Part shown: piece after piece, positions 53,548 through 64,000 of the stretch | Layout: each line of letters starts with the position of its first letter | Numbering within the stretch: the stretch's first letter is position 1 | From: Pseudomonas parafulva NBRC 16636 = DSM 17004 | Lineage (GTDB): Bacteria; Pseudomonadota; Gammaproteobacteria; Pseudomonadales; Pseudomonadaceae | DNA: 64,000 nucleotides | Assembly (NCBI RefSeq): GCF_000730645.1 | Contig: NZ_BBIU01000019.1 | Coordinates: forward strand, 59,110 to 123,109 | Reading direction: 5' to 3' | Made by a program: the position numbers and the translations under genes | The notes under the pieces: model-generated | Seen by the model: only the letters and a program-made list of their open reading frames with translations | Databases searched by the model: none | What the model was told of the DNA's origin: nothing

Positions 53548-53659
53548 AGTCATCTCCTGACGCCGAGCGGCGATTGCACAATACACCGGGCCGCCAGCCT
53601 TTCAGCGGCCCCGGCCCCCATGGACAGCCACAACCGGCCAGGGGTTCCAGCAAGGGAAG

Positions 53660-54145
53660 TCAGTCGCGGAAGTTGTTGAACTGCAGCGGCATGTCGAATT
53701 CCTTGGTACGCAGCAGGGCAATGGCCTCCTGCAGGTCGTCACGCTTCTTGCCGGTGACGCGCACTTGCTCACCCTGGATGGAAGCCTGAACCTTGAGCTT
53801 GCCATCCTTGATGGTGGCCACGATCTTCTTCGCCAGGTCCTTGTCGATGCCTTCGCGGAACTTGGCTTCCTGCTTCTTTTCCTTGCCCGATGGGTAGGGG
53901 TCTTTGGCTTCCAGGCACTTCACGTCGATCTTGCGCTTGACCAGGGCCAGGCGCAGGATTTCAAGCATGGCCTCCAGCTGGAACTCTTCTTCGGCAGTGA
54001 GCATGACGGTCTGCTCCTTGTCCTTGAACTCGAAGCTGCCCTTGCCCTTGAGGTCGTAACGGCGGTCCAGTTCCTTGATGGCGTTGTCGACCGCGTTCTG
54101 CACTTCGTGCTTGTCCAGTTCCGATACCACGTCGAACGAAGGCAT
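53660..54145 (-). CDS. yajQ: YajQ-family nucleotide-binding protein
   Basis: This 161-aa cytoplasmic protein with two ferredoxin-like/RNA-binding domains ([19 protein letters not shown] and [19 protein letters not shown]) belongs to the YajQ family, members of which bind cyclic di-GMP in Xanthomonas and Pseudomonas and interact with a LysR-type regulator. The sequence is complete and near invariant within the family. Its leader contains a nine-base inverted repeat (54167-54196). It is divergent from panE. Confidence 0.92.
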   Translation of the reverse strand: MPSFDVVSELDKHEVQNAVDNAIKELDRRYDLKGKGSFEFKDKEQTVMLTAEEEFQLEAMLEILRLALVKRKIDVKCLEAKDPYPSGKEKKQEAKFREGIDKDLAKKIVATIKDGKLKVQASIQGEQVRVTGKKRDDLQEAIALLRTKEFDMPLQFNNFRD

Positions 54146-54166
54146 GGTTGTTCTCCCAGAAATAAA

Positions 54167-54196
54167 AGCGCGCTCGGGCTGAAGATGGAGCGCGCT
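54167..54196. other. Inverted repeat in the yajQ leader
   Basis: AGCGCGCTC (54167-54175) pairs with GAGCGCGCT (54188-54196) around 12 bases. It lies just upstream of yajQ on its leader strand and just before the panE -35, so it could be a leader hairpin or an operator. Confidence 0.5.
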
Positions 54197-54200
54197 GGGT

Positions 54201-55164
<964 letters not shown>

Positions 55165-55201
55165 CCCAGCCCCTCAACCTGACACGGATACCGCCTGCCC
55201 C

Positions 55202-57229
55202 ATGACCTTGCGCCAACGTCTGGAAAACCTGCCCGTCGGGCAGAAGCTGCTGGCGGCCCTGCTGGTCTTGCTGGTAACCATCCTGCTGGTGGCCAACCTC
55301 ACCTTCATCAGTGCGGCCTACTGGATCACTCAAGAGAGCATGGCCCCGCAGGCGCTGCAGACCATTGGCCGGCTGGTGTCCAACCCACAGCTCGCGGCCC
55401 AGGCAGGGGACGACAGCGAGTCGGCCAACGCCCTGCTCAAGGAGCTGGACAGCTACACACCGCTGCGCGCCGCCGCCGTCTACGGCAGTGACGGGCGCAT
55501 GCTGGCGCAACTGCAACATGGCGAGCCAATGACGCTGCCCAAACGCTTCCGCAACATCGACGGCTGGCGCCTGATGGAGTTTCGCAGCACCCAGCTGATC
55601 CGCATGCCACGCGAAGCCCGCCCCCCGGCGCACCTGTTGCTGGTGGCCAGCAGCGAGCTGCCGATGGCCTTCTACACCGGCACGCTCAGTGCCAGCCTGG
55701 CCATTCTGGTGTTCAGCATTCTGCTGTGGATCGTGATCGCCCGGCAGATCAAACGGCTGATCACCCAACCGATCAACCAGTTGGAAGAACTCAGCCGCCA
55801 GGTGACCCGCGAAGAAAGCTATGCCCTGCGCGCCCGGCGAGGCAACGACGACGAGATCGGCAGCCTGGCCGACGCCTTCAACACCATGCTCTCGCGCATC
55901 GAGGCCCGCGAGCAGCAGCTCAAGCGTGCCCGCGACGAATTCCAGGATGCCTACGACCAGGCCCAGGGGCTGGCCGAGGAAACCCGGCACACCAACCGCA
56001 AGCTGGAACTGGAAGTTCAGGTACGCAGCAAGATCGAGAAAAAGCTCACAGGCTTTCAGAACTACCTGAACAGCATCATCGACTCCATGCCCTCGGCACT
56101 GATTGCCCTGGACGAACAGCTGTACGTGACCCAGTGGAACCAGGAAGCCACCGCGCTTTCCGGCACCCGCCTGGATGAGGCGCTAAACCAGGCGGTGTTC
56201 ATCGCCTTCGCGCCGCTCAAGCCGTTTTTGCCGCAACTCAAGGAAACCGTCGAAAAACACCGCGTGGCAAAGATCGAGCGTGTCACCTGGCAAAAAGGCG
56301 ATGAACCGCGCCACTACGCCCTCACCTTCTACCCACTGACCGGGGGCGGTGGCCGCGGGGTGGTCATCCGTATCGATGACATCACCCAGCGCCTGTCGCT
56401 GGAAGAAATGATGGTGCAGTCGGAGAAGATGCTCTCGGTCGGCGGCCTGGCAGCGGGCATGGCCCACGAGATCAACAACCCCCTGGGTGCCATCCTGCAT
56501 AACGTGCAAAACATCCGCCGGCGCCTGTCGCCCGAGCTGCCGCGCAACCTCGAACAAGCGCACGAACTGGGCATCGACCTGACCACCGTCAACCGCTACC
56601 TGCACAGCCGCGAAGTGCCGCAGCTGCTCGATGGCATTCAGCAGGCCGGCGCGCGGGCTGCAAAAATCGTCACCCACATGCTCAGTTTCAGCCGCCGCAG
56701 CAACCGCGAACTGGCGCCCTGCGACCTGCCAGCGTTGATCGACCAAGCGGTAGACATTGCCGGCAACGACTTCGACCTGGCCATCGGTTTCGACTTCAAG
56801 GGCCAGGCTATCGTGCGCCAATTCGACTCGGCGCTCGGCCCGGTGCCCTGCACTGCCAACGAGCTGGAGCAGGTGCTGCTCAACCTGCTGAAGAACGCCG
56901 CCCAGGCCATCCACCTGCGCCCGCAGCCCAGCGAGCCAGGGCGCATCACCCTGCGCACACGGCTGGCGCCGCCCTGGGCAGAAATCCAGGTGGAGGACAA
57001 CGGTGTCGGCATGCCCGAGGCGGTGCGCAAGCGCACCTTCGAGCCATTCTTCACCACCAAGGAAATCGGCCAGGGCACTGGCCTGGGCCTGTCGGTGTCG
57101 TACTTCATCATCACCAACAACCACAAGGGGCAGATGGAGGTGCACTCCACGCCCGGCCAGGGTACCTGTTTCACCCTGCGCCTGCCTCTCGGCCAACCGG
57201 CACCCGTGCCGGTCATCACGGAGCAATGA
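55202..57229 (+). CDS. Orphan sensor histidine kinase with PAS domain
   Basis: This 675-aa inner membrane histidine kinase has a helix (about 15-40), a periplasmic domain of about 115 residues, a second helix (about 160-182), HAMP (about 183-235), a coiled coil, a PAS domain (about 290-400), and HisKA/HATPase with the catalytic His in GMAHEINNPLGAIL near residue 424 and HATPase motifs EDNGVGMP and TTKEIGQGTGLGLS. There is no receiver domain and no response regulator gene nearby, so the partner is unknown. Position beside panE agrees with PA4398 of P. aeruginosa as I recall. Confidence 0.87.
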   Translation: MTLRQRLENLPVGQKLLAALLVLLVTILLVANLTFISAAYWITQESMAPQALQTIGRLVSNPQLAAQAGDDSESANALLKELDSYTPLRAAAVYGSDGRMLAQLQHGEPMTLPKRFRNIDGWRLMEFRSTQLIRMPREARPPAHLLLVASSELPMAFYTGTLSASLAILVFSILLWIVIARQIKRLITQPINQLEELSRQVTREESYALRARRGNDDEIGSLADAFNTMLSRIEAREQQLKRARDEFQDAYDQAQGLAEETRHTNRKLELEVQVRSKIEKKLTGFQNYLNSIIDSMPSALIALDEQLYVTQWNQEATALSGTRLDEALNQAVFIAFAPLKPFLPQLKETVEKHRVAKIERVTWQKGDEPRHYALTFYPLTGGGGRGVVIRIDDITQRLSLEEMMVQSEKMLSVGGLAAGMAHEINNPLGAILHNVQNIRRRLSPELPRNLEQAHELGIDLTTVNRYLHSREVPQLLDGIQQAGARAAKIVTHMLSFSRRSNRELAPCDLPALIDQAVDIAGNDFDLAIGFDFKGQAIVRQFDSALGPVPCTANELEQVLLNLLKNAAQAIHLRPQPSEPGRITLRTRLAPPWAEIQVEDNGVGMPEAVRKRTFEPFFTTKEIGQGTGLGLSVSYFIITNNHKGQMEVHSTPGQGTCFTLRLPLGQPAPVPVITEQ

Positions 57230-57230
57230 C

Positions 57231-57797
57231 ATGGGCTACCGCCTGTCGAAGATCTACACACGTACCGGCGACAAGGGCGAAACCGGCCTTGGGGATGGCC
57301 GACGGGTGCCCAAGGACCACCCACGCATCGAAGCCATCGGCGAAGTGGACAGCCTCAACAGCCAGTTGGGGGTACTGCTCGCAGGCCTGGCCGAACTGGG
57401 GATGGATGAGGTGAGCAGCGTTCTGGCGCCCTGCCAGCATCGCCTGTTCGACCTGGGTGGGGAGCTGGCAATGCCCAGCTACCAGGCACTGACGCAGGCT
57501 GAAGTACTGCGCCTTGAGGCCGCCATTGATGCCTGGAACGAAGAGCTGGGGCCTTTGAAGAACTTCATTTTGCCCAGTGGTTCCGCGTTGGTGGCGCAGG
57601 CACATGTGTGTCGCAGCCTGGCACGCAGTGCCGAGCGCCGTTGCCAACACTTGAATGCCGTGGAGCCTCTGGAGGGTGTAGGGCTGGCCTACATCAACCG
57701 CCTTTCAGACCTGTTGTTCGTCGCAGCGCGAATCATTGGCCGCAGGCAGGGGGTCGCCGAAGTGTTGTGGCAGCCTGCCGAAAAGCCTGCAGGCTGA
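57231..57797 (+). CDS. PduO-type cobalamin adenosyltransferase
   Basis: This 188-aa enzyme transfers the adenosyl group of ATP to cob(I)alamin, making adenosylcobalamin. The signature YTRTGDKGETGLGDG near residues 9-23 is the ATP-binding loop of the PduO family; conserved RSLARSAERR near residue 128 is also present. It begins two bases after the sensor kinase stop, so it is likely transcribed with it. It converges with the Nudix-ThiE gene. Confidence 0.9.
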   Translation: MGYRLSKIYTRTGDKGETGLGDGRRVPKDHPRIEAIGEVDSLNSQLGVLLAGLAELGMDEVSSVLAPCQHRLFDLGGELAMPSYQALTQAEVLRLEAAIDAWNEELGPLKNFILPSGSALVAQAHVCRSLARSAERRCQHLNAVEPLEGVGLAYINRLSDLLFVAARIIGRRQGVAEVLWQPAEKPAG

Positions 57798-57814
57798 CAC
57801 CAAAGAGCTGCCGT

Positions 57815-58759
57815 TCAGGCCACAGGCCAGAACGCGCGGATGCCGGCTACCCCCTGAGCCCCGGCTTGCCAGGCCTGCTCACGCTCACCCGGCCCTACGC
57901 CGCCAAGCAGGTACACCGGCAGCGGGCACGCCGCGATCAGCCGCTGCGCCTCCTCCCAGCCCAGCGGGGCAGCGTCCGGGTGGGTCTGGGTGGCCTGTAC
58001 AGGGGACAACGTGACAAAGTCGACCCCCATCTGCTGTGCCAGGGCCAGCTCTTCGGCGTTGTGGCAGGACGCTGCCAGCCACCGGTCGGTGGGGAACGGC
58101 CGGCCCTTGGGCGCATATTTGCGCAGTTGCGCCGCCGTCAGGTGCCAGCCCGCCGCAGGGAAGTCGCCCAGCCATTCCAGCGGGCCTTTGAGCATCAACT
58201 GCGCCTTGCCGGCGCACAGCCCGACCGCATCCACCGCCACATCACGGTACTTGGGGTCGTACATGTCCGGTGCACGCAACTGGATCAGGCGCAGGCCACC
58301 GGCCACCGCTTTCTGAATGCCCTTGAGCAGTTGCGGCACTTCCAGCTCATCGGGGGTGATCAGATATTGGTCAGGCAAGCGTGCAGCGGCAACAATGGGC
58401 CTGTTGGCCTGCGGGAAGTCGTACTGGGCCAGGTCCCGCGGTGCCACCCAGGCCAGCGGCTGGCCCTCGGCGCCATGGGGTTCGCCCTCGAACGCATCGA
58501 CTTCGCGAACCTCCAGCAGCACGTGCTTGTCGGGGTAGTCGTGGCTGACCTTGATCAGGGGGCGCGAACGCGTCACCCGAATGCCCAGCTCTTCGTTGAG
58601 CTCGCGGGCCAACGCCGCCTCGACGCTTTCACCCGCCTCCACCTTGCCACCCGGAAACTCCCAAAGGCCACCTTGGTGCTGGGTATCGGCGCGGCGTGCA
58701 ATCAGGATGCGACCATCCAGGCCACGAATCACGGCGGCTACAACATGAATCCGTTTCAC
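57815..58759 (-). CDS. mutT: Nudix hydrolase fused to ThiE-like domain
   Basis: This 314-aa protein has an N-terminal Nudix domain with the complete box (GGKVEAGESVEAALARELNE near residue 38, including Glu residues) in a MutT-like context that cleanses 8-oxo-dGTP. A C-terminal (beta/alpha)8 thiamine-phosphate-synthase-like domain follows from about residue 135 (LRLIQLRAPDMYD, GVDFVTLSPVQATQTH, VYLLGGVGPGE). The fusion is common in gammaproteobacteria; whether the second domain synthesises thiamine phosphate is unclear. The start is GTG 58759, preceded by GGAG at eight bases. It lies downstream of argJ and secA on the same strand. Confidence 0.88.
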   Translation of the reverse strand: MKRIHVVAAVIRGLDGRILIARRADTQHQGGLWEFPGGKVEAGESVEAALARELNEELGIRVTRSRPLIKVSHDYPDKHVLLEVREVDAFEGEPHGAEGQPLAWVAPRDLAQYDFPQANRPIVAAARLPDQYLITPDELEVPQLLKGIQKAVAGGLRLIQLRAPDMYDPKYRDVAVDAVGLCAGKAQLMLKGPLEWLGDFPAAGWHLTAAQLRKYAPKGRPFPTDRWLAASCHNAEELALAQQMGVDFVTLSPVQATQTHPDAAPLGWEEAQRLIAACPLPVYLLGGVGPGEREQAWQAGAQGVAGIRAFWPVA

Positions 58760-58867
58760 CGCTTACGCTCCACCGGGTTCAAGGCTGGCACGCTGTGTTG
58801 AAGAAAGCCCATGGTTCGGCTCCTTTTGGCGTTGAAATGGCGGGGCCGGCAGGCAGCCCCGGCTGTA

Positions 58868-60085
58868 TCAGGTACGGTACTCGGCGTTGATCTTCACGTA
58901 CTCGTGGGAGAGGTCGGTGGTCCAGATGGTTTCATTGCACTGGCCGCGGCCCAGTTCGATGCGGATGGTGATTTCTTCCTGAGCCATCACCTTGGCACCC
59001 TGGTCCTCGGTGTAGCTTGGGCTACGGCAGCCCTGACTGGCGATGCACACGCTGTCCAGGTAGACATCGATCAGGCTCACATCAAGCGCCGGCACACCGG
59101 CACGGCCAACGGCGGCGAGGATACGGCCCCAGTTCGGGTCCGAGGCAAACAACGCAGTCTTGATCAGCGGCGAGTGGGCCACCGCGTAACCGACGTCCAG
59201 GCATTCCTGGTGGTTGCCGCCGCCATTCACCTGCACGGTCACGAACTTGGTGGCACCCTCGCCGTCACGCACAATGGCCTGGGCCACTTCCATGCACACC
59301 TCGAACACTGCCTTCTTCAGCGCTTCGAACAGTGCACCGCTGGCTTCGGTCACTTCCGGCAGGTTGGCCTTGCCAGTGGCAATCAGCATGCAGCAGTCGT
59401 TGGTCGAGGTGTCGCCATCGATGGTGATGCGGTTGAACGACTTGTTGGCGCCGTCCAGCATCAGGTCCTTGAGCACTGCCGGTGCCACTTTGGCATCGGT
59501 GGCGATGTAGCCAAGCATGGTCGCCATGTTCGGGCGGATCATGCCTGCACCCTTGCTGATGCCGGTCACGGTGACGGTGACGCCCTCGTGCTGGAACTGG
59601 CGGCTGGCGCCCTTGGGCAGGGTGTCAGTGGTCATGATGCCGGTGGCGGCTTCAGCCCAGTTGTTTTCCGACAGGTTGTCCAGGGCAGCCTGCAAGGCGC
59701 CTTCGATCTTCTCTACCGGTAGCGGCTCACCGATTACACCGGTCGAGAATGGCAGCACCGACTCGGCCGGCACACCCGCCAGCTCGGCCAGCTTGGCGCA
59801 GGTACGTTCGGCGGCGGCAAGGCCCGGCGCACCGGTGCCGGCGTTGGCATTGCCGGTGTTGGTCAACAGGTAGCGCACGGTACCCTGCACGCGTTGCTTG
59901 GACAGGATCACCGGGGCCGCGCAGAACGCGTTGAGGGTGAACACGCCCGCTACGCTGGAGCCTTCGGCGCAGCGCATGACCACCACATCCTTGCGCCCTG
60001 GGCGCTTGATGCCGGCAGAAGCGATACCGAGTTCAAAACCCGGAACCGGGTGCAGGGTGGGCAGAGGACCAAGACCAACAGCCAT
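58868..60085 (-). CDS. argJ: Bifunctional glutamate N-acetyltransferase ArgJ
   Basis: This 405-aa cytoplasmic enzyme recycles acetyl from N-acetylornithine to glutamate, and in the bifunctional type also uses acetyl-CoA, in arginine biosynthesis. It is made as one chain and self-cleaves before a Thr: the motif [14 protein letters not shown] contains the autocatalytic Ala-Thr site near residue 188. The ATG at 60085 (MAVGLGPLP) follows AGGAG. It lies downstream of secA, separated by a strong hairpin. Confidence 0.95.
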   Translation of the reverse strand: MAVGLGPLPTLHPVPGFELGIASAGIKRPGRKDVVVMRCAEGSSVAGVFTLNAFCAAPVILSKQRVQGTVRYLLTNTGNANAGTGAPGLAAAERTCAKLAELAGVPAESVLPFSTGVIGEPLPVEKIEGALQAALDNLSENNWAEAATGIMTTDTLPKGASRQFQHEGVTVTVTGISKGAGMIRPNMATMLGYIATDAKVAPAVLKDLMLDGANKSFNRITIDGDTSTNDCCMLIATGKANLPEVTEASGALFEALKKAVFEVCMEVAQAIVRDGEGATKFVTVQVNGGGNHQECLDVGYAVAHSPLIKTALFASDPNWGRILAAVGRAGVPALDVSLIDVYLDSVCIASQGCRSPSYTEDQGAKVMAQEEITIRIELGRGQCNETIWTTDLSHEYVKINAEYRT

Positions 60086-60124
60086 TAGAGCGCTCCTAGA
60101 CAATAGAGTTGATATCGAAAGACG

Positions 60125-60168
60125 AGGCCGCTGCTACAGGATTGTCGCGGTTCCTGTAGCAGCGGCCT
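60125..60168. terminator. Strong hairpin between secA and argJ
   Basis: A 16-bp perfect inverted repeat, AGGCCGCTGCTACAGG (60125-60140) with CCTGTAGCAGCGGCCT (60153-60168), lies between two same-direction genes. It is REP-like in composition and has no clear T-run; it probably reduces or ends secA transcription. Confidence 0.7.
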
Positions 60169-60231
60169 TGTGTTGCGAGAGGGCCGCAAAGCGCCCCCCC
60201 GGATGTTTCAGCCTGCAGCGAACCGGTCAGG

Positions 60232-62967
<2,736 letters not shown>

Positions 62968-63297
62968 ATCGGCAGGATCTTCCACACGTAGGGATGGAGG
63001 GCGGCCCCGTGAGTCGCCCGTGCAGCCCTGAGGCCGCATGCGAACGAGCATTCTACCCGGAAACGATGGTGAGGAAAGTGGTGGATTCCACGATGCTGGC
63101 ACAGCGCTTTGGCAGGGGCGTGTCTTAGATTGGGCCATTTTCCCTGAGTTCAAGGTTTGCCGTGATGAAACGTTCAGGCAGCGTGTGGCAAAAGCTTGAT
63201 TTGCATCATGAAAGCACACGCCTGAGTGGTCACGGGGAGGCCTGCGAAAAGGCCGTCAGCGATCACAGAGGTGCTAAACTGCCGATCTTGTAACCTC
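62968..63297. other. Divergent spacer between secA and dciA
   Basis: This 330-base spacer carries no convincing gene. The secA frame stays open for 84 codons upstream, but the residues are unlike SecA and have no start with a ribosome binding site. A TAGAAT -10-like hexamer lies on the minus strand at 63050-63055, with only a poor -35. No SecM-like arrest peptide is visible. A TAAACT near 63277 is a weak -10 for dciA. Confidence 0.4.
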
Positions 63298-63765
63298 ATG
63301 CGTACCCCCATGGCCTTCAAACCTTCCTCTGCCCAGCTGCCGTCCGCCCTGCTGCGCCAGGTGCGCCCGCTGCGCCTGCTGTTGAACCAGGCCGAACGCC
63401 TGGAGCATTTGCAGCGTTTGCTGGAAAGCCAACTGCAGCCGGCTGCGCGCGAGCACTGCCATGTGGCGTCGTGGCGTGACGGCACGTTGCTGCTGGTGGT
63501 GACCGATGGCCATTGGGCGACTCGCCTGCGCTACCAGCAGAAGCGTTTGGTGGCGGCGTTGCAGGCCATGGAGGCGTTCGGCAACCTCAGGCGCATCCTG
63601 TACAAAGTGCAGCCGCCGTTGGTGCCGGCCAAGCGCGGGAGCAACCTGACGGAGTTGTCGCCCAGCGCGGCCGAGAGCCTGCGTGATACGGCGCAAGGCA
63701 TCACAGACCCGAAGTTGCGCGCCGCGCTGGAGCGATTGGCGGCGCATGCCCGGGACAAGGGGTGA
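63298..63765 (+). CDS. dciA: DUF721 protein, DciA-like helicase operator
   Basis: This 155-aa cytoplasmic protein is of the DUF721/DciA family, which loads or activates the replicative helicase DnaB in bacteria lacking DnaC. The N-terminal KH-like part (LLNQAERLEHLQRLLESQL, RDGTLLLVVTDGHWATRLRYQ) is followed by a helical, charged C-terminus. Start is uncertain: ATG 63298 (MRTPMAFKP) or ATG 63310 (MAFKPSSAQ); neither has a good ribosome binding site. It is divergent from secA, as in P. aeruginosa. Confidence 0.85.
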   Translation: MRTPMAFKPSSAQLPSALLRQVRPLRLLLNQAERLEHLQRLLESQLQPAAREHCHVASWRDGTLLLVVTDGHWATRLRYQQKRLVAALQAMEAFGNLRRILYKVQPPLVPAKRGSNLTELSPSAAESLRDTAQGITDPKLRAALERLAAHARDKG

Positions 63766-64000
63766 TTCGGGGCTGATGTGTCAACCTTGTCTGCGCACAG
63801 GTGTCAGCGATGTATGCGGTCTGCGCTATTTCCGGTATTCCTGGGCCCGACTGACTTAATTCGCAAATCAACCTATTCAAACTTTCGCGCACTTCAGCCA
63901 AGCCCAACCAGGGCCCACTCAGATACTCCGCACAATATTCATTCCAACTCGCTGTTGATGTTGCTGTAGATGTTGATCTTGATCTTGATCTTGATCTTCG
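63766..64000. other. Non-coding edge region after dciA
   Basis: After dciA no supported gene is visible up to the window edge, although lpxC would be expected nearby in many pseudomonads. The last 28 bases hold a hexamer repeat, described separately. Confidence 0.5.
63973..63996. repeat. TTGATC hexamer repeat
   Basis: Four head-to-tail copies of TTGATC (63973-63996) touch the window edge, followed by TTCG. Read on the minus strand they would encode alternating Asp-Gln or Arg-Ser in two frames. The array may continue outside the window. Confidence 0.85.

Noticed and set aside
62968..63219. N-terminal extension of SecA or a SecM-like leader peptide
   Set aside because: The 84 upstream codons show no arrest motif or ribosome site and do not resemble SecA.

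Overview
The window looks like a stretch of core chromosome from a Pseudomonas of the P. putida group. The supporting signs are high GC, a truncated pcaR carrying the exact PcaR operator, Pit, a McpG-like chemoreceptor, a TurA/MvaT nucleoid protein, XenB, BifA, the ColRS pair with all of its metal-sensing residues, a class I fumarase, groES-groEL, argJ and secA. I see no rRNA, tRNA, CRISPR array, prophage or insertion sequence, and almost the whole window is tightly packed genes.

Left part (1-14925): the 5' end of pcaR; a candidate small RNA divergent from it; a 67-aa protein; pit; a HerA/DUF853 ATPase; a dCache chemoreceptor driven by a FliA-type promoter; a three-gene coupled operon (glycosyltransferase, DUF2334 deacetylase, YbhN/LPG-synthase-like membrane protein); purU; turA; sbcB (exonuclease I); a PilZ protein; a TPR lipoprotein; and pykA.

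Middle part (14979-44523): a ferredoxin-reductase fusion, fumarase, a nitrilase-fold hydrolase and an acetyltransferase; then SnoaL-like, DJ-1-like, phospholipase D-like, YceI and serine-hydrolase genes; olsB-olsA for ornithine lipids; acpH and a divergent ArsR regulator-xenB pair with palindromic operators; an epimerase; argP/argO; sodB; bifA behind a second FliA-type promoter; and an iron-uptake-like locus (imelysin, di-haem protein, second imelysin, DUF1513 protein). That locus has two Fur-box-like sites and is interrupted by two unrecognised genes. After it come a methyltransferase with two small coupled genes, colS-colR, and a divergent PAP2 phosphatase with a ColR box.

Right part (44602-64000): groEL-groES with a heat-shock promoter and a structured leader; fxsA; a HugZ-like protein; a DUF481 outer-membrane-type protein; an alkyltransferase-like protein; ampG; an MdfA-like efflux pump; an MscS channel; yajQ; panE; an orphan sensor kinase; a PduO-type cobalamin adenosyltransferase; a Nudix-ThiE fusion; argJ; secA; dciA; and a hexamer repeat at the edge.

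The most notable unexplained items are the small RNA candidate next to the PcaR operator, the glycosyltransferase-deacetylase-flippase-like operon, the two orphan genes inside the iron locus, and a 50-codon gene coupled to the methyltransferase. From memory, the order pykA-fumarase-xenB-sodB-bifA-colRS-groESL-secA matches P. aeruginosa, while in P. putida KT2440 I recall this block being split.
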